This document shows positions 11,106 through 27,119 of a DNA stretch of 64,000 nt, in pieces. Position numbers and translations under genes: made by a program. Below the pieces are notes generated by a model that had not been told where the DNA came from, searched no databases, and saw only the letters and a program-made list of their open reading frames with translations. The DNA comes from Karstenula rhodostoma CBS 690.94 (taxonomy: Eukaryota > Ascomycota > Dothideomycetes > Pleosporales > Didymosphaeriaceae), in assembly GCA_010093485.1 (NCBI GenBank), contig MU001502.1, positions 1,260,057 to 1,324,056 of the forward strand, read 5' to 3'. How positions within the stretch are numbered: position 1 is the first letter of the stretch; each line of letters starts with the position of its first letter.

Positions 11106-12602
11106 TCATTCATCAAGACGAGTGAGTTCAATCACCAGCCGCATACATCCGCTCGACGTTGGCCCTCCCCAGAGATGCTCTTCCTTCATGCATACCTTCC
11201 ACCCCTCAATCTCCGGCTTCAATTCCTTAGTTGAATCGTTCAAGTACCTCTCGACCTTGATCTCTCGCAGTTCAGGAACCTTCCCACTCCTCAGCATCCG
11301 TCCCAGGATCTCGAACAGATGTGTGTCAGGCGCGCAAGGCCCAAAATAGCAATCGTCGTAGTGCAAATACAGCGTCTCGAGCCCCGCCGGCAGCACATCC
11401 TCAAGCGGAAGCGTGTCGTATTTCGTACTCACACCATACCGGGTCCTACGGACTCTGAGATCGTGTTCGACGATTTTAAGGTGGCGTAGCGAGGTCATTT
11501 CCTTGAGAGACCTAAGGCGCCCTTCCACACCGGAACATTGGCGGTAACCCGTGGTGTGCAGCTCGAACGAAACGAGATTCCGCGCGTGTTTCCTGAGCAC
11601 GGCGCCGATGTCGGTGAGACTGACGTCCCTGGTATCTTCTATCATGTCAAAGCTCGGATTTTCTCTGCGGCTGTCGCCGAGTATGATGTGGAGTGTGTGC
11701 AGGCTTTCGAAGCGCTCAAGTATGTTGCGGAGACCCTGTGTGTCGACGAGGCAGTCCCTGAGGTCTAAAATCTGGAGGGTGGGGTTTGGGTGGAGGGGCC
11801 AGCGCGCCTTGCGCAGGCCGAAAGAGGACCAGTCGAAGCCCAGGAGGTAAAGGCGCTCGAGGCCGGGATGGAGCAGGACGGCTTCAATGTCAGAGATGCT
11901 TATGCTTCCGTCCTCGCAGTCTCCGTGTCTGATGCGGAGCTCTTTGAGCCGGGGCAGCGCGTTGTCGGCTAGCGTCTCGTTGGTCAGGGTCGAGGGGATG
12001 TTCTTTCGAAGCTCCTCCTTTCCACGTTTATACGAATAGCCCGTTTCTGACATGAGGTTCGCCTCTGCTTGCACGATCGTCTCGACGTCCGACCTCCCGC
12101 TGAGCATCCCTGCAATATGTGATGCGTCTGAAAACACCGATACATCAACGACATGGAGATTCCGCATCAGCGCAAATAACTGTGCGTTCCGTCTTAGCTT
12201 GCTGCTCTCCATCATCGTCATGTTCAGCCACCTCTTCTCCCTCTCCCCAACATCTCCCCTGTCCAGCAAGCCCTCAAACTCTACCGGCTCCACATCCCAA
12301 CTTGAAGAACTGTCAAGGCAAACATTCCTTGCATAAGCAGCCAGTCGCGGGTTCTCAATCAGCGATCGGGCAAGGAGGGCCTTGCATTTGTTGAGGTTCT
12401 GGAAGCCGTCTGCTGGGATGGTGCGGTACATAAATGGCTGGGCGATGTGATGGAAGGCGCGGCATACTAACGATAAGGAGGCAAGGTCTCTAAGAGAAGA
12501 GACGTCGTATTGCTCCCCGTAGTACCACCATTTTTCAATGGGCATGCGGCACTCGAGGTAGGTGAATATGTGCTCCCAGAGTTCCGCGGGGAGGGAGGGC
12601 AT
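11106..12602 (-). CDS. F-box protein with LRR-like body
   Basis: Single exon, 498 aa. The N-terminus is an F-box: L-P-A-E-L-W-E-H-I-F-T-Y-L then a gap and L-A-S-L-S-L-V-C-R-A-F at about 38-50. The rest contains leucine-spaced segments such as L-K-E-L-R-I-R, L-E-R-L-Y-L-L-G and L-Q-I-L-D-L-R-D, typical of degenerate fungal leucine-rich repeats. F-box proteins recruit substrates to SCF ubiquitin ligases through Skp1; the substrate here is unknown. It converges with the ankyrin gene (87 nt between stops) and diverges from the YAG7-like gene. Confidence 0.85.
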   Translation of the reverse strand: MPSLPAELWEHIFTYLECRMPIEKWWYYGEQYDVSSLRDLASLSLVCRAFHHIAQPFMYRTIPADGFQNLNKCKALLARSLIENPRLAAYARNVCLDSSSSWDVEPVEFEGLLDRGDVGEREKRWLNMTMMESSKLRRNAQLFALMRNLHVVDVSVFSDASHIAGMLSGRSDVETIVQAEANLMSETGYSYKRGKEELRKNIPSTLTNETLADNALPRLKELRIRHGDCEDGSISISDIEAVLLHPGLERLYLLGFDWSSFGLRKARWPLHPNPTLQILDLRDCLVDTQGLRNILERFESLHTLHIILGDSRRENPSFDMIEDTRDVSLTDIGAVLRKHARNLVSFELHTTGYRQCSGVEGRLRSLKEMTSLRHLKIVEHDLRVRRTRYGVSTKYDTLPLEDVLPAGLETLYLHYDDCYFGPCAPDTHLFEILGRMLRSGKVPELREIKVERYLNDSTKELKPEIEGWKVCMKEEHLWGGPTSSGCMRLVIELTRLDE

Positions 12603-13278
12603 TGTTGGACCTGGGACACTTTGTTCCTTCCAGAGTTTGTAGCTTTCTTGAAACTTTGAGATGACTTGTGCAGACCAGAAAATGCGTGAATACGATAGGC
12701 GCGCAGCGGAAGGTTTTATGGGTTCTCGAAGGATGCACGCACGTCCCTGATTTAGTGTCTGTTGCCTAGGCTACGCTCAGTTAGGGAAGCTTTGCCCCAC
12801 TCACCGTGTATGAATGGAACCATGGTGCTCTTCCTGTCTGTTGTTCGTCATAAGTCGCATATACGTCCTTCTACTGTGTGGTCATAAGAGAAACAAATCG
12901 CCAGCGCGGCTTACCCCTCTTGCTAGACAGTATCCCAATATAGTACCCTGGGACGATTCCGCCGAGGATGTTCAGGTTGGAATTGAATCGAGTCATTTGT
13001 GACCGTCCCATGTGATCTTGGAAAGGACGCAAATCTGCAACAATCACACCTGGGTCGAGACGTGTAGTTCCAATGTTGATGCCTAAGGAGTCTAGTAGCT
13101 TCTACGCCGACTAGCGGCTTGGCGTTCGTCGTTGCTCGCGTTGCGGGAAGCTGCGACGACGAATTCCCAAACCGTAAAACCGTCACACAAATCAAATTTT
13201 CCCTCGTACAATTGCTCTCCAAAGCACCACACACACTTTTCTTCATCTCCATCTATCAGAAACCCGTTCCAATCAACC
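12603..13278. promoter_or_regulatory. Divergent intergenic region (F-box / YAG7-like)
   Basis: 676 bases between two outward-facing starts. A pyrimidine-rich leader with TCTCC and CAATCAACC precedes the ATG at 13279. No coding exon seen. Confidence 0.4.
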
Positions 13279-14842
13279 ATGGGCGCCGACGTCGTTGCGA
13301 ACCCTCCGCCATCTGCGTCTGGAGAGTCCAAGTCGAGCCGCAAGAAGCGTGCGAAGGCTGAAACCGCATCAGCAACACCCACACTGCCGACCGCCGACAA
13401 GACCACCTCTGAGTTCGGAACCAACAACTCTGACGCAGCGGGCAAAGCCAATGGCGGGGACGACAACCTGTACATCAGGGAGCTTCAGAAGTGAGTGGAT
13501 ACCGTGTCATCTGTATTGCGGGGAGCGGCATGTACTGATGCAAGCACTCAGGAATGTTCGTAACGTGAACAAGAAACTGGTAAGTTGTGCAAATACCCCT
13601 CACCCGGCCCTCGGCTCAGCTAACCTTTATCACAGAATGCTATGAGCAAAGTCACCGAGATCGTCGCTGCGAACCCTGACGTGTCCCTTGACGAGCTCGT
13701 CTCGACGCGCAAGATCAACGCCGACCAGCGAGCCCAGTATCAGAAGAGACCAGCTCTCCAGAGCCAGCTTGCGCAATTCGAAGAGCAGCTTGCCACGTAC
13801 AAGAAGTTCGAGGAGGAGCTCCAGAGCAAGGCAGCTCAAGAGAAGGATATCCTGCAGAAGGGACACTCGGAGGAGCTTGAGAAGCTGAGGGACACACTCA
13901 AAGAGGAGGCTGCGCTAGAGGTCAAGAAGACCTTCCGCGAGCAGTTCTTGACCTTGTCTCGCTTCCTGCGCGCTGCGGCTGCTCGACGCCAGCTTCCAGA
14001 GGACGACAGCAACGACCTCACCAAAGCCTTCGAGGGGGCGCTTCTTCAAGTCTATGGCGGTGATCCTTCTGCCGTAGCCGCGGCTGAGAAGCTGATTGAG
14101 GGGTCAAGCGACAGCGTGCCTTCAACAGACGGCGAGATCCTCAGCGTCACTTGTGAGTTTTAATATCATTGATCTCCACCTGTGCCTGTACTAATCAAAA
14201 CTAGACGCCCAGGTCAAGCAGGCTGCGCTCGAGGAAGCTCCTTTCGCCGCCGAGGAGGCATGGGCAGACGATGTTGCACAGTCCCAGCCCACCGCTCCTG
14301 AGACCGACTCGCCTGCGGCGGTCACAGACCCAACTGTCGCGCACGCTGTACTGACCGAAATCGATTCGACCACGGCTGCTGTCAATGGCGCAGAATTGGA
14401 CACATCGAACGCTCCTGCTGCCTCGAGCGTAGATGCTGGTGCGGCGAACCAGGCCGGAGGAAACTGGGATAAGCCAGGCCCTGGCTCGGACGACCCTCTC
14501 GCTGAGTCGTTTGAGATCGTTCCTCGCGACCCCGCTGAGACCGAGACGCCGGCTGCGCCTGCCGCTGTCAACCTCACCCAGAGCTGGGCTGATGATACAC
14601 CCGAGGCGGCACCCGCGGCTCCCACAGCTGCGCACGACGGATTCCATGAGGTGCAGCACAACCGCGGACGTGGACGTGGTGGATTCCAAGGCGAGGGCCG
14701 AGGCGGTTATGGCGGAAGGGGAAGGGGCCCGCGTGGTGATTTCCGCGGACGGGGTCGTGGACGTGGCCGTGGAGACGGGTTCCGCGGCGGTCCTCGAGGT
14801 GGAGGAAGCTTCCGCGGACGAGGCGATGCGTCGCAGCAGTAA
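13279..14842 (+). CDS. YAG7-like protein with C-terminal RGG tail
   Basis: Four exons, join(13279..13490,13552..13579,13636..14152,14205..14842), 464 aa. Exon 2 is only 28 nt. All introns are short (52-61 nt) with GTGAGT or GTAAGT donors and phases match. N-terminus: basic S-S-R-K-K-R-A-K segment. Residues about 65-190: a conserved L-Y-I-R-E-L-Q-K-N-V-R-N-V-N-K-K-L helix, then L-D-E-L-V then a long coiled coil rich in Glu, Lys and Leu, matching the fungal YAG7-like dimerisation domain. Residues about 245-400 are acidic Ala/Thr/Pro-rich. The last 55 residues are RGG/RGR repeats with F-R-G-R, an RNA-binding type low-complexity tail. Likely a ribosome- or RNA-associated protein; function in the family is poorly known. 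Confidence 0.85.
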
Positions 14843-16844
14843 GGCAAGGCCGCACATGCCCCTTCTCTTCTCAGCACACTCTTGCACGATTGGAATCGGG
14901 GGTTTGGAAGTTGGGTTCACAAACTCATTGGGTCGCTTCTTTCGCTGTTTTACTATACTGGGGTACTGGCATGTTTGGAACATCGCGTGGAATGTGGGCA
15001 TCATCAAGCACTTCATGAATGTGCATGAAAGAGTTTACAGCCTAGTCGTCTTCACAGCATAGCATCGGAGCCTTGGGTTCTTGGGATTACTCGGGTTTTG
15101 GGCCATTTTGGAACATGGTGGCTACGGGATACGGGTGCTCAAAATCAATGGGCTTGTAACAACATGCCACTTTCTTCCCTACTGTGCTGATTCCCCATGT
15201 ACGATCTGCCCCTCAGTGACAGTCTTATGATGATGCAACCGGCACGGAGGATAGAGCTCGGGCCGACGGCCCTGCAGTATGACGAGGCGGAGAAACGCGG
15301 TCGAACGCCAGGGGTGCATCGTTGGGCTGAGCCGATGAGATGAGATGAGATAGGCGAGTGTGGATGCGGGAGCCAACGTGGCACGCAGCCTTAGTGGGAA
15401 CAACGCCGCCGCGGGGATGATCGCGTACCACAGACGCACACGAGGACACCGCACTCTTCACTCTCACACAATCTTTGCTCTATGCATCAAATTAACCTAT
15501 GGATGTCTCATCGTGATCCACCGCGACGTGTTAGGGTTGCAAACTCGCGCGCGAAGGAGAGCATGCCAGCAACAGTGCGCAACCATAGGCTAGGCTTCAC
15601 CTGAGCGAAGGTCCGATGCACCGAGGCAGGTGTAATATCCATCGATGTATACTATGCCACTTTTATTTAGGTGTGGGGCCACTCTCAGGTTTGTTGACTG
15701 CTCCTTCAAGGTGCGTTTTGCCGTCTCCCCACCGCAGTCACTGAGCGAGATACAAGCCAGCAGTCCACTACGCAACACGCAGATCTCGTATTTACGTTAG
15801 CTAGACGTGCATTGTTGCGTGCGTATATAATTATTTATTCAGAGGATCAGACTTGTCGTTTCTTGGCCGCGCGTATGGGTTTGCATGACGGGTGCGCTAG
15901 CGTCTCTACCCCAGACTTAAAACGATGATTTGCATTCGCCACAGCTCTACAACGGTCCAGCGAGAAATGGGCCAGTAGATAGAATACGTCAGCATGGGTG
16001 TAGGCGCTGCTCGTTTGCATGAATGTTCGTAGGGGCCACTGATGGACGAACAATCGTGGGACTGTCGACGCAACAACAGTCACCGTCAAAAATCACCATT
16101 CAACAGGCAGGGCAGACAAATGAGTATGACATGACACTCTGCTTGGCCATGGATTCTCGCGCTACTGTGATGAGCACTACCCGTAAGTAACAGAACTAGT
16201 ATGCTGTACGAAACAACAATACCGGAGACTAGAACACGAAACAACCGGCTCCTGTCATCAGTGTAACATCCCATGTGTTCCTGACATGCAGCGTGCAGCT
16301 GTTTGATCTTGATCAGATAAGATGGACGATCTGGAACGGGATGACGTGCGTGAACTCCAACTCATGAAGGCTACGGAAGAGCAGCCAGCAGGGTTCGATC
16401 AGCATGGGAAGCGCAATGACACTTTCGCGAAAATGCAGACATAATCATACTTTGTCTATCCTTTGACAGGACTCCACTTCGTGGTTCATGTTAACGATCG
16501 AGAAGGCATGGGCTGATCTTCGTTCCACTTGCGGCGCGCACTAGCCATATACGAGTATAGCCACGATTGGTCCGAGCGGCGCTCGCGGGTCGCACCTCCC
16601 CAACCTGCACTTTCGGGTCAACCGTCCCTCCGCCACTCAAACGCCCCCATACGACCTTCTCTGAGACTTCACGAGCCCATGCGACAACCGTGAGCGAGTC
16701 GAGAGTGCTGTGTCCTGCCCGAGAGCGCTGCGGCGACGACGGATGCCGCCTCCGCCAACGTGCGCGACGCCCACCAGCCTCACCTACAATCGACAATCGA
16801 CCTCGAGTCCACCCGCGCCGCTATAGCCCTTGCTGCTGCACACA
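14843..16844. other. 2-kb intergenic region, no gene seen
   Basis: Contains the 3' flank of the YAG7-like gene, an A/T-rich stretch near 15780-15850, and the promoter and leader of the demethylase gene. Reading frames are short and unconserved on both strands. A GGTTCGATC B-box-like match at about 16391 lacks the rest of a tRNA. Confidence 0.55.
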
Positions 16845-21197
<4,353 letters not shown>

Positions 21198-21986
21198 TAG
21201 AGACTTGGGGGTGGTGTTGCGAGGCAATACATGACATGGGGCGTTTTGGTGCTCGTTGTGTTGCCACAGTTGTATGAATACGGGAGTTACACACGGTAGA
21301 GGAGTAATAGTTCACGCACATGGCTATCCTTTTGCGGGGAGGCGCATGGGCGTTTTTTTTCTTTTCTTTTTTGAGGGGGGTTGTGCAATCGGTGTTTGGG
21401 AGGCTTGGGCGGGCATATATGGATGGCATGGGATCGAGTTGCGACGCCGTATGGGCGGGCGTAGCAGGGCGGTTATGAATACATGATTGGTTCTGCTCTG
21501 TGTTCAAAGGCTTTTTTTTTTTTTTTTTTTTTTCGTGTACGATTGTGGTATGTTTCTAGCGATAGGTGTGGATGTATGTGTCGCCACGTCTACGTTGGCG
21601 TATCTTTGTATGTACGCGCCACTATGGTATCTACATGGTCTTGCACTGCAGTGACCTCTTTTTGTTCGGTGTGGATCATCCGCAGAGGTCAGATGGACGG
21701 TGTACTGCGTCATGCCTGCCCATCTATCTGCATGTTCCGCGGAGGTTGGTGCTGTCGTGCCCTCGCACACGCAAATAGCATGGGCTGGGCTGGGCTTCGC
21801 CGTCCGGTGCGGCACGGAGTACAGGCCCCGGGTTCCGCAACGACGCGCGACTGCGCCGTGGCCTGCTGTGTCTGTGCCTTGCATGCTGCGAGTGTGCAAC
21901 GGTGGATCCCCACCTGCAGTTGCTCCATCAGGGCGTTCCGAAGGCCTGGGTTGGGGCCATTCAGCTTCGAGGCGATGCTCCCCACC
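21198..21986. other. Intergenic region between convergent genes
   Basis: About 790 bases between the demethylase stop and the regulator's stop. It holds a 22-T run and G/T-rich sequence; no credible exon on either strand. Confidence 0.6.
21512..21533 (+). repeat. Poly-T run of 22
   Basis: Uninterrupted run of 22 T on the plus strand, about 315 nt beyond the demethylase stop. A T8CT4CT6 tract lies at about 21352-21371. Confidence 0.9.
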
Positions 21987-24541
21987 TTAGCGAAAGTCGA
22001 AGCCGGAGTATACGTGGTTTGCGTCGATGACAATCGAGTCGTCCAGCCCTGTCAGCTGCAGCATCTCGCTGTTCATATCAGAGTAGTTCGTATCGTCGAA
22101 GGCTAGATCGAGACTCTGCTGTGTCTGTAGGGGCGTCATGAAATTCCTGACACACGGTTAGCGCTGCATACTTCCCATCCCTTGGTGGAAGATAAACTCA
22201 CGGGTCCAGATTCCCCCACAGCTGCGCAATCAGCTCGTCATCCAGCAGCACCTGCGTGCCGCCCTCGCGCGTCTCCACGGGGATGCCCAGATCCGAAAGG
22301 CGCAGCGGCGTCTCCTCGGCGACCATCTTGCTGAAGCCGATCTGCTCGAGACCCCGCATCAGCGCGATGGTAGCTTCGATGTGCGCGCGATACTGCGGCT
22401 GCTTGGTGTGCGCGAAGGCGAGGATGAAGACCATGACGAGGCGAAGCAGACAGGTGCTGTCGAAGGCGGTGAGGCTGGAGAGGGTCGACTCGGTGGCCAT
22501 GGCCTGCAGGATGGCGAGGCTGCGCTGGGCCGCGTCGATGGTGGTCTTGCCCATGCGCTCGAACCAGACTTTCTTGGTCGCGGGGAGGGTGCTGTGTTTG
22601 AGCACGAGGTAGAGCAGGAAAGGGCGGCAGAGGAGGATGGTCGAGGACCAGTATTGCAGGTGGAGCACGGCGACGGCGCGCCTGTGGGTGGGCGGCACGG
22701 GGACGTCGTGCTTGAGGTGCGGTGGGATGAGCTGCTGCCAGCCTTGGAGGGAGAGGAGCAGCTTCGAGACGGTGGTGAAGGAGATGGTGCGCGAGTTCAT
22801 GAAGCGCTCCGTGTAGACTGCCTGTATGATTTCGCGCTTGAGGCGGCAGAGGCTGACGGAGGTTGAGAGCCAGGAGAGGGGTGTGTGCATGCCTGGATAC
22901 AGTATCTGCGTGCTGTGAGCTGGTGAGGGGAATCGCAGTGAGTAAAACGTGCTTACCTGCTCGGAGGGCAAGGGCGTGGTTATGCGGAGGTGCCGTTCGT
23001 CGATTAGGATTGGGCTTCCGCCCCGGGAGGCTATCTCTAGGTCGAGCGTGAAGAGGGTCCACCAGATGCGGCGGTTTTGTTCGTGTTCCATCGAGGCGCC
23101 GGAGCCTGTGATAGAATCCCGGTGCAGGCCGAGCGAGTAGGCCATCTGGATGCTTGCGCCTATGTAGAGGTAGGAGGTTGTTCTTGAGCAGAGGTTTTCC
23201 AAGGCGATGCTCTGGGAAATGTTAGTCAGTGATCCACCGATCCAAACTCTATGATGCCTAATCAGAATCAAGCTCAAAAACAACAACAGTGCTCAGTAAT
23301 ACCACTTTGCTGAGTATCTTCGCACTTCTCTGGCAACATGTACTTACCATGATTGCTAGCGCACGAATGCTGTCAATGTCGGCCTCGTCGTACACTGCAG
23401 GTATCAGCTCCTTGGCGAGAGCAATGTAGTCCTCCGACGACTTCTCGTCAGAGGCAGCAGGGGAACCGGGGGGCAACGGCGACTGTCCGCTTGGTTCTTC
23501 ATAGTTGGCGGCGCCTAGTCCTAGGATGGCGTACAGCGAGCACATCCACGAGTTAGTCAACTTTCCTGCTTTTCCAGTGTAGGTCGATTCTACCCGGTAC
23601 AAGAACTGTTCGATGGAATAGAACCAATGAGTGCAGTGCACGTCCTCGAGAAACCTAGAGATGTAGTAGTCACAGAGATCCCGGCGCGGAAGGAAGAAGG
23701 AGCGACCAGGCGATCCAGTCTCATTGGTCAGTGTCGTGGGCAGAGGCGGAGGATAGAGTCCGACCTTAGGAGGCCCGATAATGTTGGGATCCCACCGTGG
23801 CTCTGCCCCTCTGCCCATTGTAACGACGGCAGCGTTGAAGGGAATCTCCGAGTGTGCACCGACGTATCCTGGCGCTGCTTAGCAGGCAAACATGCTAAGC
23901 TATAGACACACGTACGATATCGACCCGTGGAGTCTTTCATCATGGTCCCCAGGGGCTCGTGCAGATCGTTCACCGAATCCAGCACGGGCTCTGCTTCCTC
24001 GAATGCGTCCTCTTCATCCGGAGTAGTCTCTTCACTGACCGAGGGCAAAGGCTCGCCCTCAACGACTGACCCCACAAGCCTTCCGTCAACGACGTCTTGG
24101 GCAATTTGTTTAAGCGAGACTAGATTGAGTTCGCGATGGGGAAAGAAGTGCTCCAATATGCGCATGGCGCACTGGTACTCTTCCTCGGTGACATGGTAGT
24201 AGGGACGCTTCCGGCGAGGGGTCGCGATCTGGCACAGCGATCCAGTGCGGGCGCAGTATCGACAAGGCCCCGGAACTGATGGGCGGTACTGGTGAGCCCC
24301 CACACGTTCGCACAAGACAGAAGCACAATCCCTGCTTACCTGGATCGATGCACTAGTGCGATTAGTGTCCACGTCAGGGCGGACTGTGATGGTGATGGGT
24401 GAGGGAGGGCACCTCTCGTACCTTTGTTTTCCTGCTCCGACACCTGTCGCAGCTGCTATGCACGCGATGGGTGCCGTGGCCGCGCATGGACTGCGGCTGC
24501 GGCTGCAGGGCCTGGCCCGTTGAAGCCGACGCGTGGGCCAT
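21987..24541 (-). CDS. Zn2Cys6 transcription factor linked to the aromatic block
   Basis: Seven exons, complement(join(21987..22146,22202..22905,22957..23211,23348..23868,23916..24275,24340..24352,24422..24541)), 710 aa, all phases consistent. The zinc cluster is split: exon 1 ends C-D-R-C-R-S-R-K-T-K, a 13-nt micro-exon gives C-I-D-P, and exon 3 gives V-P-G-P-C-R-Y-C-A-R-T-G-S-L-C, completing C-x2-C-x6-C-x8-C-x2-C-x6-C at residues 31-59. The middle (about 230-520) is the fungal-specific transcription factor domain, with W-F-Y-S-I-E-Q-F, Y-L-Y-I-G-A-S-I-Q-M-A-Y-S-L-G-L-H-R-D and R-R-I-W-W-T-L-F. The last exon gives an acidic tail rich in Asp and Ser, plausible as an activation region. The start at 24541 is the first ATG giving protein-like sequence; an open frame extends to 24790. 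Probably a nuclear regulator of adjacent genes (inference from position). Confidence 0.88.
24340..24352 (-). other. 13-nt micro-exon in the zinc cluster
   Basis: Exon of 13 nt flanked by an intron of 69 nt (GTACGA donor, CTAG acceptor) and one of 64 nt (GTAAGC donor, TCAG acceptor). It encodes the third cysteine plus I-D-P and the first base of a Val codon. Skipping it would remove a zinc ligand and shift the frame. Confidence 0.8.
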
Positions 24542-24944
24542 GTTCGGGCGATGATCGGAGCCGACGCCGTCTCGCGTATCCGTCGCTGCGCCTGATATTA
24601 TTCGATGATGCGACCGACGGAGGTCGCACGGTGATAGGAAAAGCCAGCCCGGCGTCAAAAAAGATGCTGTTGGGGAAGATGCGGGGATGACGGGCTGTTC
24701 ATAAATGTGGGGGCGCTGAGCCAGCATCTTGGGCTGCGTCCGTGCTATCAGGCTAATGCCCAAGCGGATAGCTTCATTGCCCGAGCACATGACGCTTGTT
24801 TCATTAAGGTTTCATTGCTTAGCAATTGCTGATGAACCTCCCCTTGGCCCGCTACACTATGCTGTCTAGCAGAAGAAATTCACCATCTCCCTTATCGAAG
24901 CGAGGCTGCCTGGGTCCGCAGCGAATCAGGGGGAACCTGAACAT
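24542..24944. promoter_or_regulatory. Promoter region of the Zn2Cys6 gene
   Basis: 403 bases between the dehydrogenase stop and the regulator start. The minus-strand frame is open to 24790 but does not look protein-like there. No specific binding site identified. Confidence 0.35.
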
Positions 24945-26612
24945 CTAGTCTAGGCTGATAATCACCGACTTCGTTTCAAGGAAGTTGTTCAGCGAGTAGA
25001 ACGGCTCTCCTTCTCTTCCCGTGCCCGACGACTTGTACCCTCCAAAGGGCGTGTCGTTGACTCCGGTCGTAGGACTCGTGCAGTTGACGCCAACCGTGCC
25101 AGCTTCAAGACCCTTGGCGAATCGCAGCGCCCGGCTGATGTCCCGCGTGTACACTGCTGCATACAGTCCATACTCGGTGTCGTTCGCCTTTGCGAGCACT
25201 TCTTCCTCCGTCTTGAAGACGTTGATGTTCACGACCGGCCCGAACACCTCCTCTTTCATGATCTGAGCGTCCTCGGGGGTATTGGTGAAAACTGTGGGCT
25301 GGATGTAGTATCCTTCCCGGTCTGAGGGCGCTGAGCCGCCGATAACCAAATCGCCGGACTGTTTGCCCATGTCCAAGTATCGAAGGACGGTTTTGTGCTG
25401 GGCCTCATCCGCCTGAGGGCCGTGGTTGACGCCTTTCTCTAGCGGGTCGCCAATGTTTACCTTGCTGGTAAGATATTCCTTGAAGAGTTCCAGATATTTG
25501 TCGAATACCGTGTCTTGCACATAGATACGGGAGTTCATCATGCAGACTTGTCCGCTGTTTGACTGGACGCTATAGCCAGTCTCTTTGACTGCTTTTTCGA
25601 GATCGGCGTCTTCGAAAATAACTGCCGGGGACTTGCCGCCCAGTTCGAGGTAGACTACCTTCATGTTCGACTTGGCAGCAGCCGCTTGGATGATCCGGCC
25701 TGTGCGTCCTGAGCCCGTGAATGAGAGGGCGCGTACGTCCATGTGGTGACTCAAGATGGATCCGCTGACCTAGATGAAGTGCTGGTAAGTACTCCGTAGA
25801 CATTAACGTCACGATGCATTTTGCTTACATTTCCAAATCCGGTTATGATGTTGAAGACACCAGGAGGGAACCCTGCTTTCTGGACCAGTGTGGCTAGTTT
25901 TGCGGACTGCGATCCGTAAGTACAAGGAACCCAGTCAGGATAAACAACTCACAGTCAATGGAGCCTTCTCGCTACTCTTTACCACGACCGTGTTGCCAAC
26001 GATAAGTGCTGGGGCGACTTTGCCTGCCAGGAAAAGAAGAGGAACATTCCAAGGGATGATAACAGCCACGACACCGTATGGTTGGCGTAATGTCAAGTTC
26101 AGAAACCCAGGTGTCTGTACACCTGCGTTCGACATTAATTTCGCTAGTTCTCACGTGCACAAGGACGTGAATGTCTACTTACTGGTCGTCCCCTGCACAG
26201 TATGACCGGCTTCTGCGTAGTGGTCGAACTTTCCAGCAGCCGCAAAGCCGTCGAAAAAGGAACCGACAGGCTTTCCCATTGCAGCAGCTTCCAGAGCAGC
26301 CAGTTCATCGTTGTTTTGGCGTATGAGAGCTGCAAGTTTCTTGAAGTAAGGTGCTCGTTGAGCTGGCGACAGAGCTGACCATGATGGAAATGCGGCTTTG
26401 GCTGAGGCGACTGCGCGATTAGTGTCCTGTTCCGATGCCTCGTGAACCTTGGCCACGTGCTTTAGCGTCGCAGGGTTGGTTATGTCAAAGGTTTTTCCAT
26501 CGGACGACTCTACAAACTGTACTAGATGAGCATGTGTCAATCGAGGGAAGCATCGAGAACGAACCTCCCCATTGATGAATAGGCGGGTTTCGATGTGCTC
26601 TGGAAGTCCCAT
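24945..26612 (-). CDS. NAD(P)-dependent aldehyde dehydrogenase
   Basis: Five exons, complement(join(24945..25769,25829..25906,25953..26122,26183..26516,26565..26612)), 484 aa, phases consistent. The small first exon (16 codons) ends at L-F-I-N-G-E and joins [10 protein letters not shown]. Catalytic features of the superfamily are all present: P-W-N with N153, the cofactor motif F-T-G-S-G-x-T-G, general base E252 in L-E-L-G-G-K-S-P, nucleophile C286 in S-G-Q-V-C, and E-x-F-G-P-V near 385. It should oxidise an aldehyde to its acid in the cytosol. Length is normal for ALDH1/2-like or vanillin/benzaldehyde-type enzymes. Its start faces the SnoaL-like gene across 507 nt. Given the ring-cleavage-type neighbours, aromatic aldehydes are the likely substrates, which is inference. 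Confidence 0.92.
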
Positions 26613-27119
26613 CTTGCTGAGGCTACTCGTGAGTGGTCAAATGCGTGAATATTGTCGACGTCGATATTAGATCAATGAGGCGTAGCTATGCAGCTCTTCT
26701 CCCGCGGAAGCTGCTTGGGGAAATGTCTGGTTCGGACACAAGAGAAATGCCGGCAATGGTACCCGTACTGCTGAAGGATTGGAGATTGCCGTGGCTGCTG
26801 GATCAGTTCGTAGGTTTAATGCTGGAAGTAGGACCCCACATCGTAGTGGGGTGTGAGCGCAGCTACGCGCTACACTTGACCCCGCGCTGCAACATCGGTC
26901 ACATACGACCGCCATGGACAAAAGCCTTGCAGGGTGTGATCTAATTGCCGGTCGAATGGAGGACCAGCGTAGCCGCGAGCTTGGGACATAATGGGACGAG
27001 TTCCATGCAGGGCGTTGCAGCAGTGGCATGCTACGCGTCGAGCACCAAACGAGCAGCTTAAGAAGGTCAGCTTGCAAGCCTTGTCGTGTTCAAACTACAT
27101 TCCAAATCTCTCAATCACA
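26613..27119. promoter_or_regulatory. Bidirectional promoter (dehydrogenase / SnoaL-like)
   Basis: 507 bases between outward-facing starts of two genes of the aromatic block. Contains the CCGCGG hexamer near 26702 and a 20-nt inverted repeat at 26833-26852. Short frames here show no protein character. Confidence 0.5.
26833..26852. promoter_or_regulatory. Inverted repeat ACCCCAC-6-GTGGGGT, candidate operator
   Basis: Perfect 7-bp arms separated by 6 bases, lying near the middle of the divergent promoter (221 nt from one start, 268 nt from the other). Shape and position suit a dimeric regulator site such as a Zn2Cys6 or zinc-finger target, but the arms are not the classic CGG triplets. Confidence 0.4.

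Noticed and set aside
16381..16420. B-box-like GGTTCGATC suggesting a tRNA
   Set aside because: No matching A box, no acceptor-stem pairing and no anticodon arm can be drawn around it.
22238..23062. 274-aa minus-strand frame rich in His, Arg and Pro
   Set aside because: It is a shadow of the Zn2Cys6 coding sequence in another frame; composition is that of a frame-shifted G/C-rich gene.
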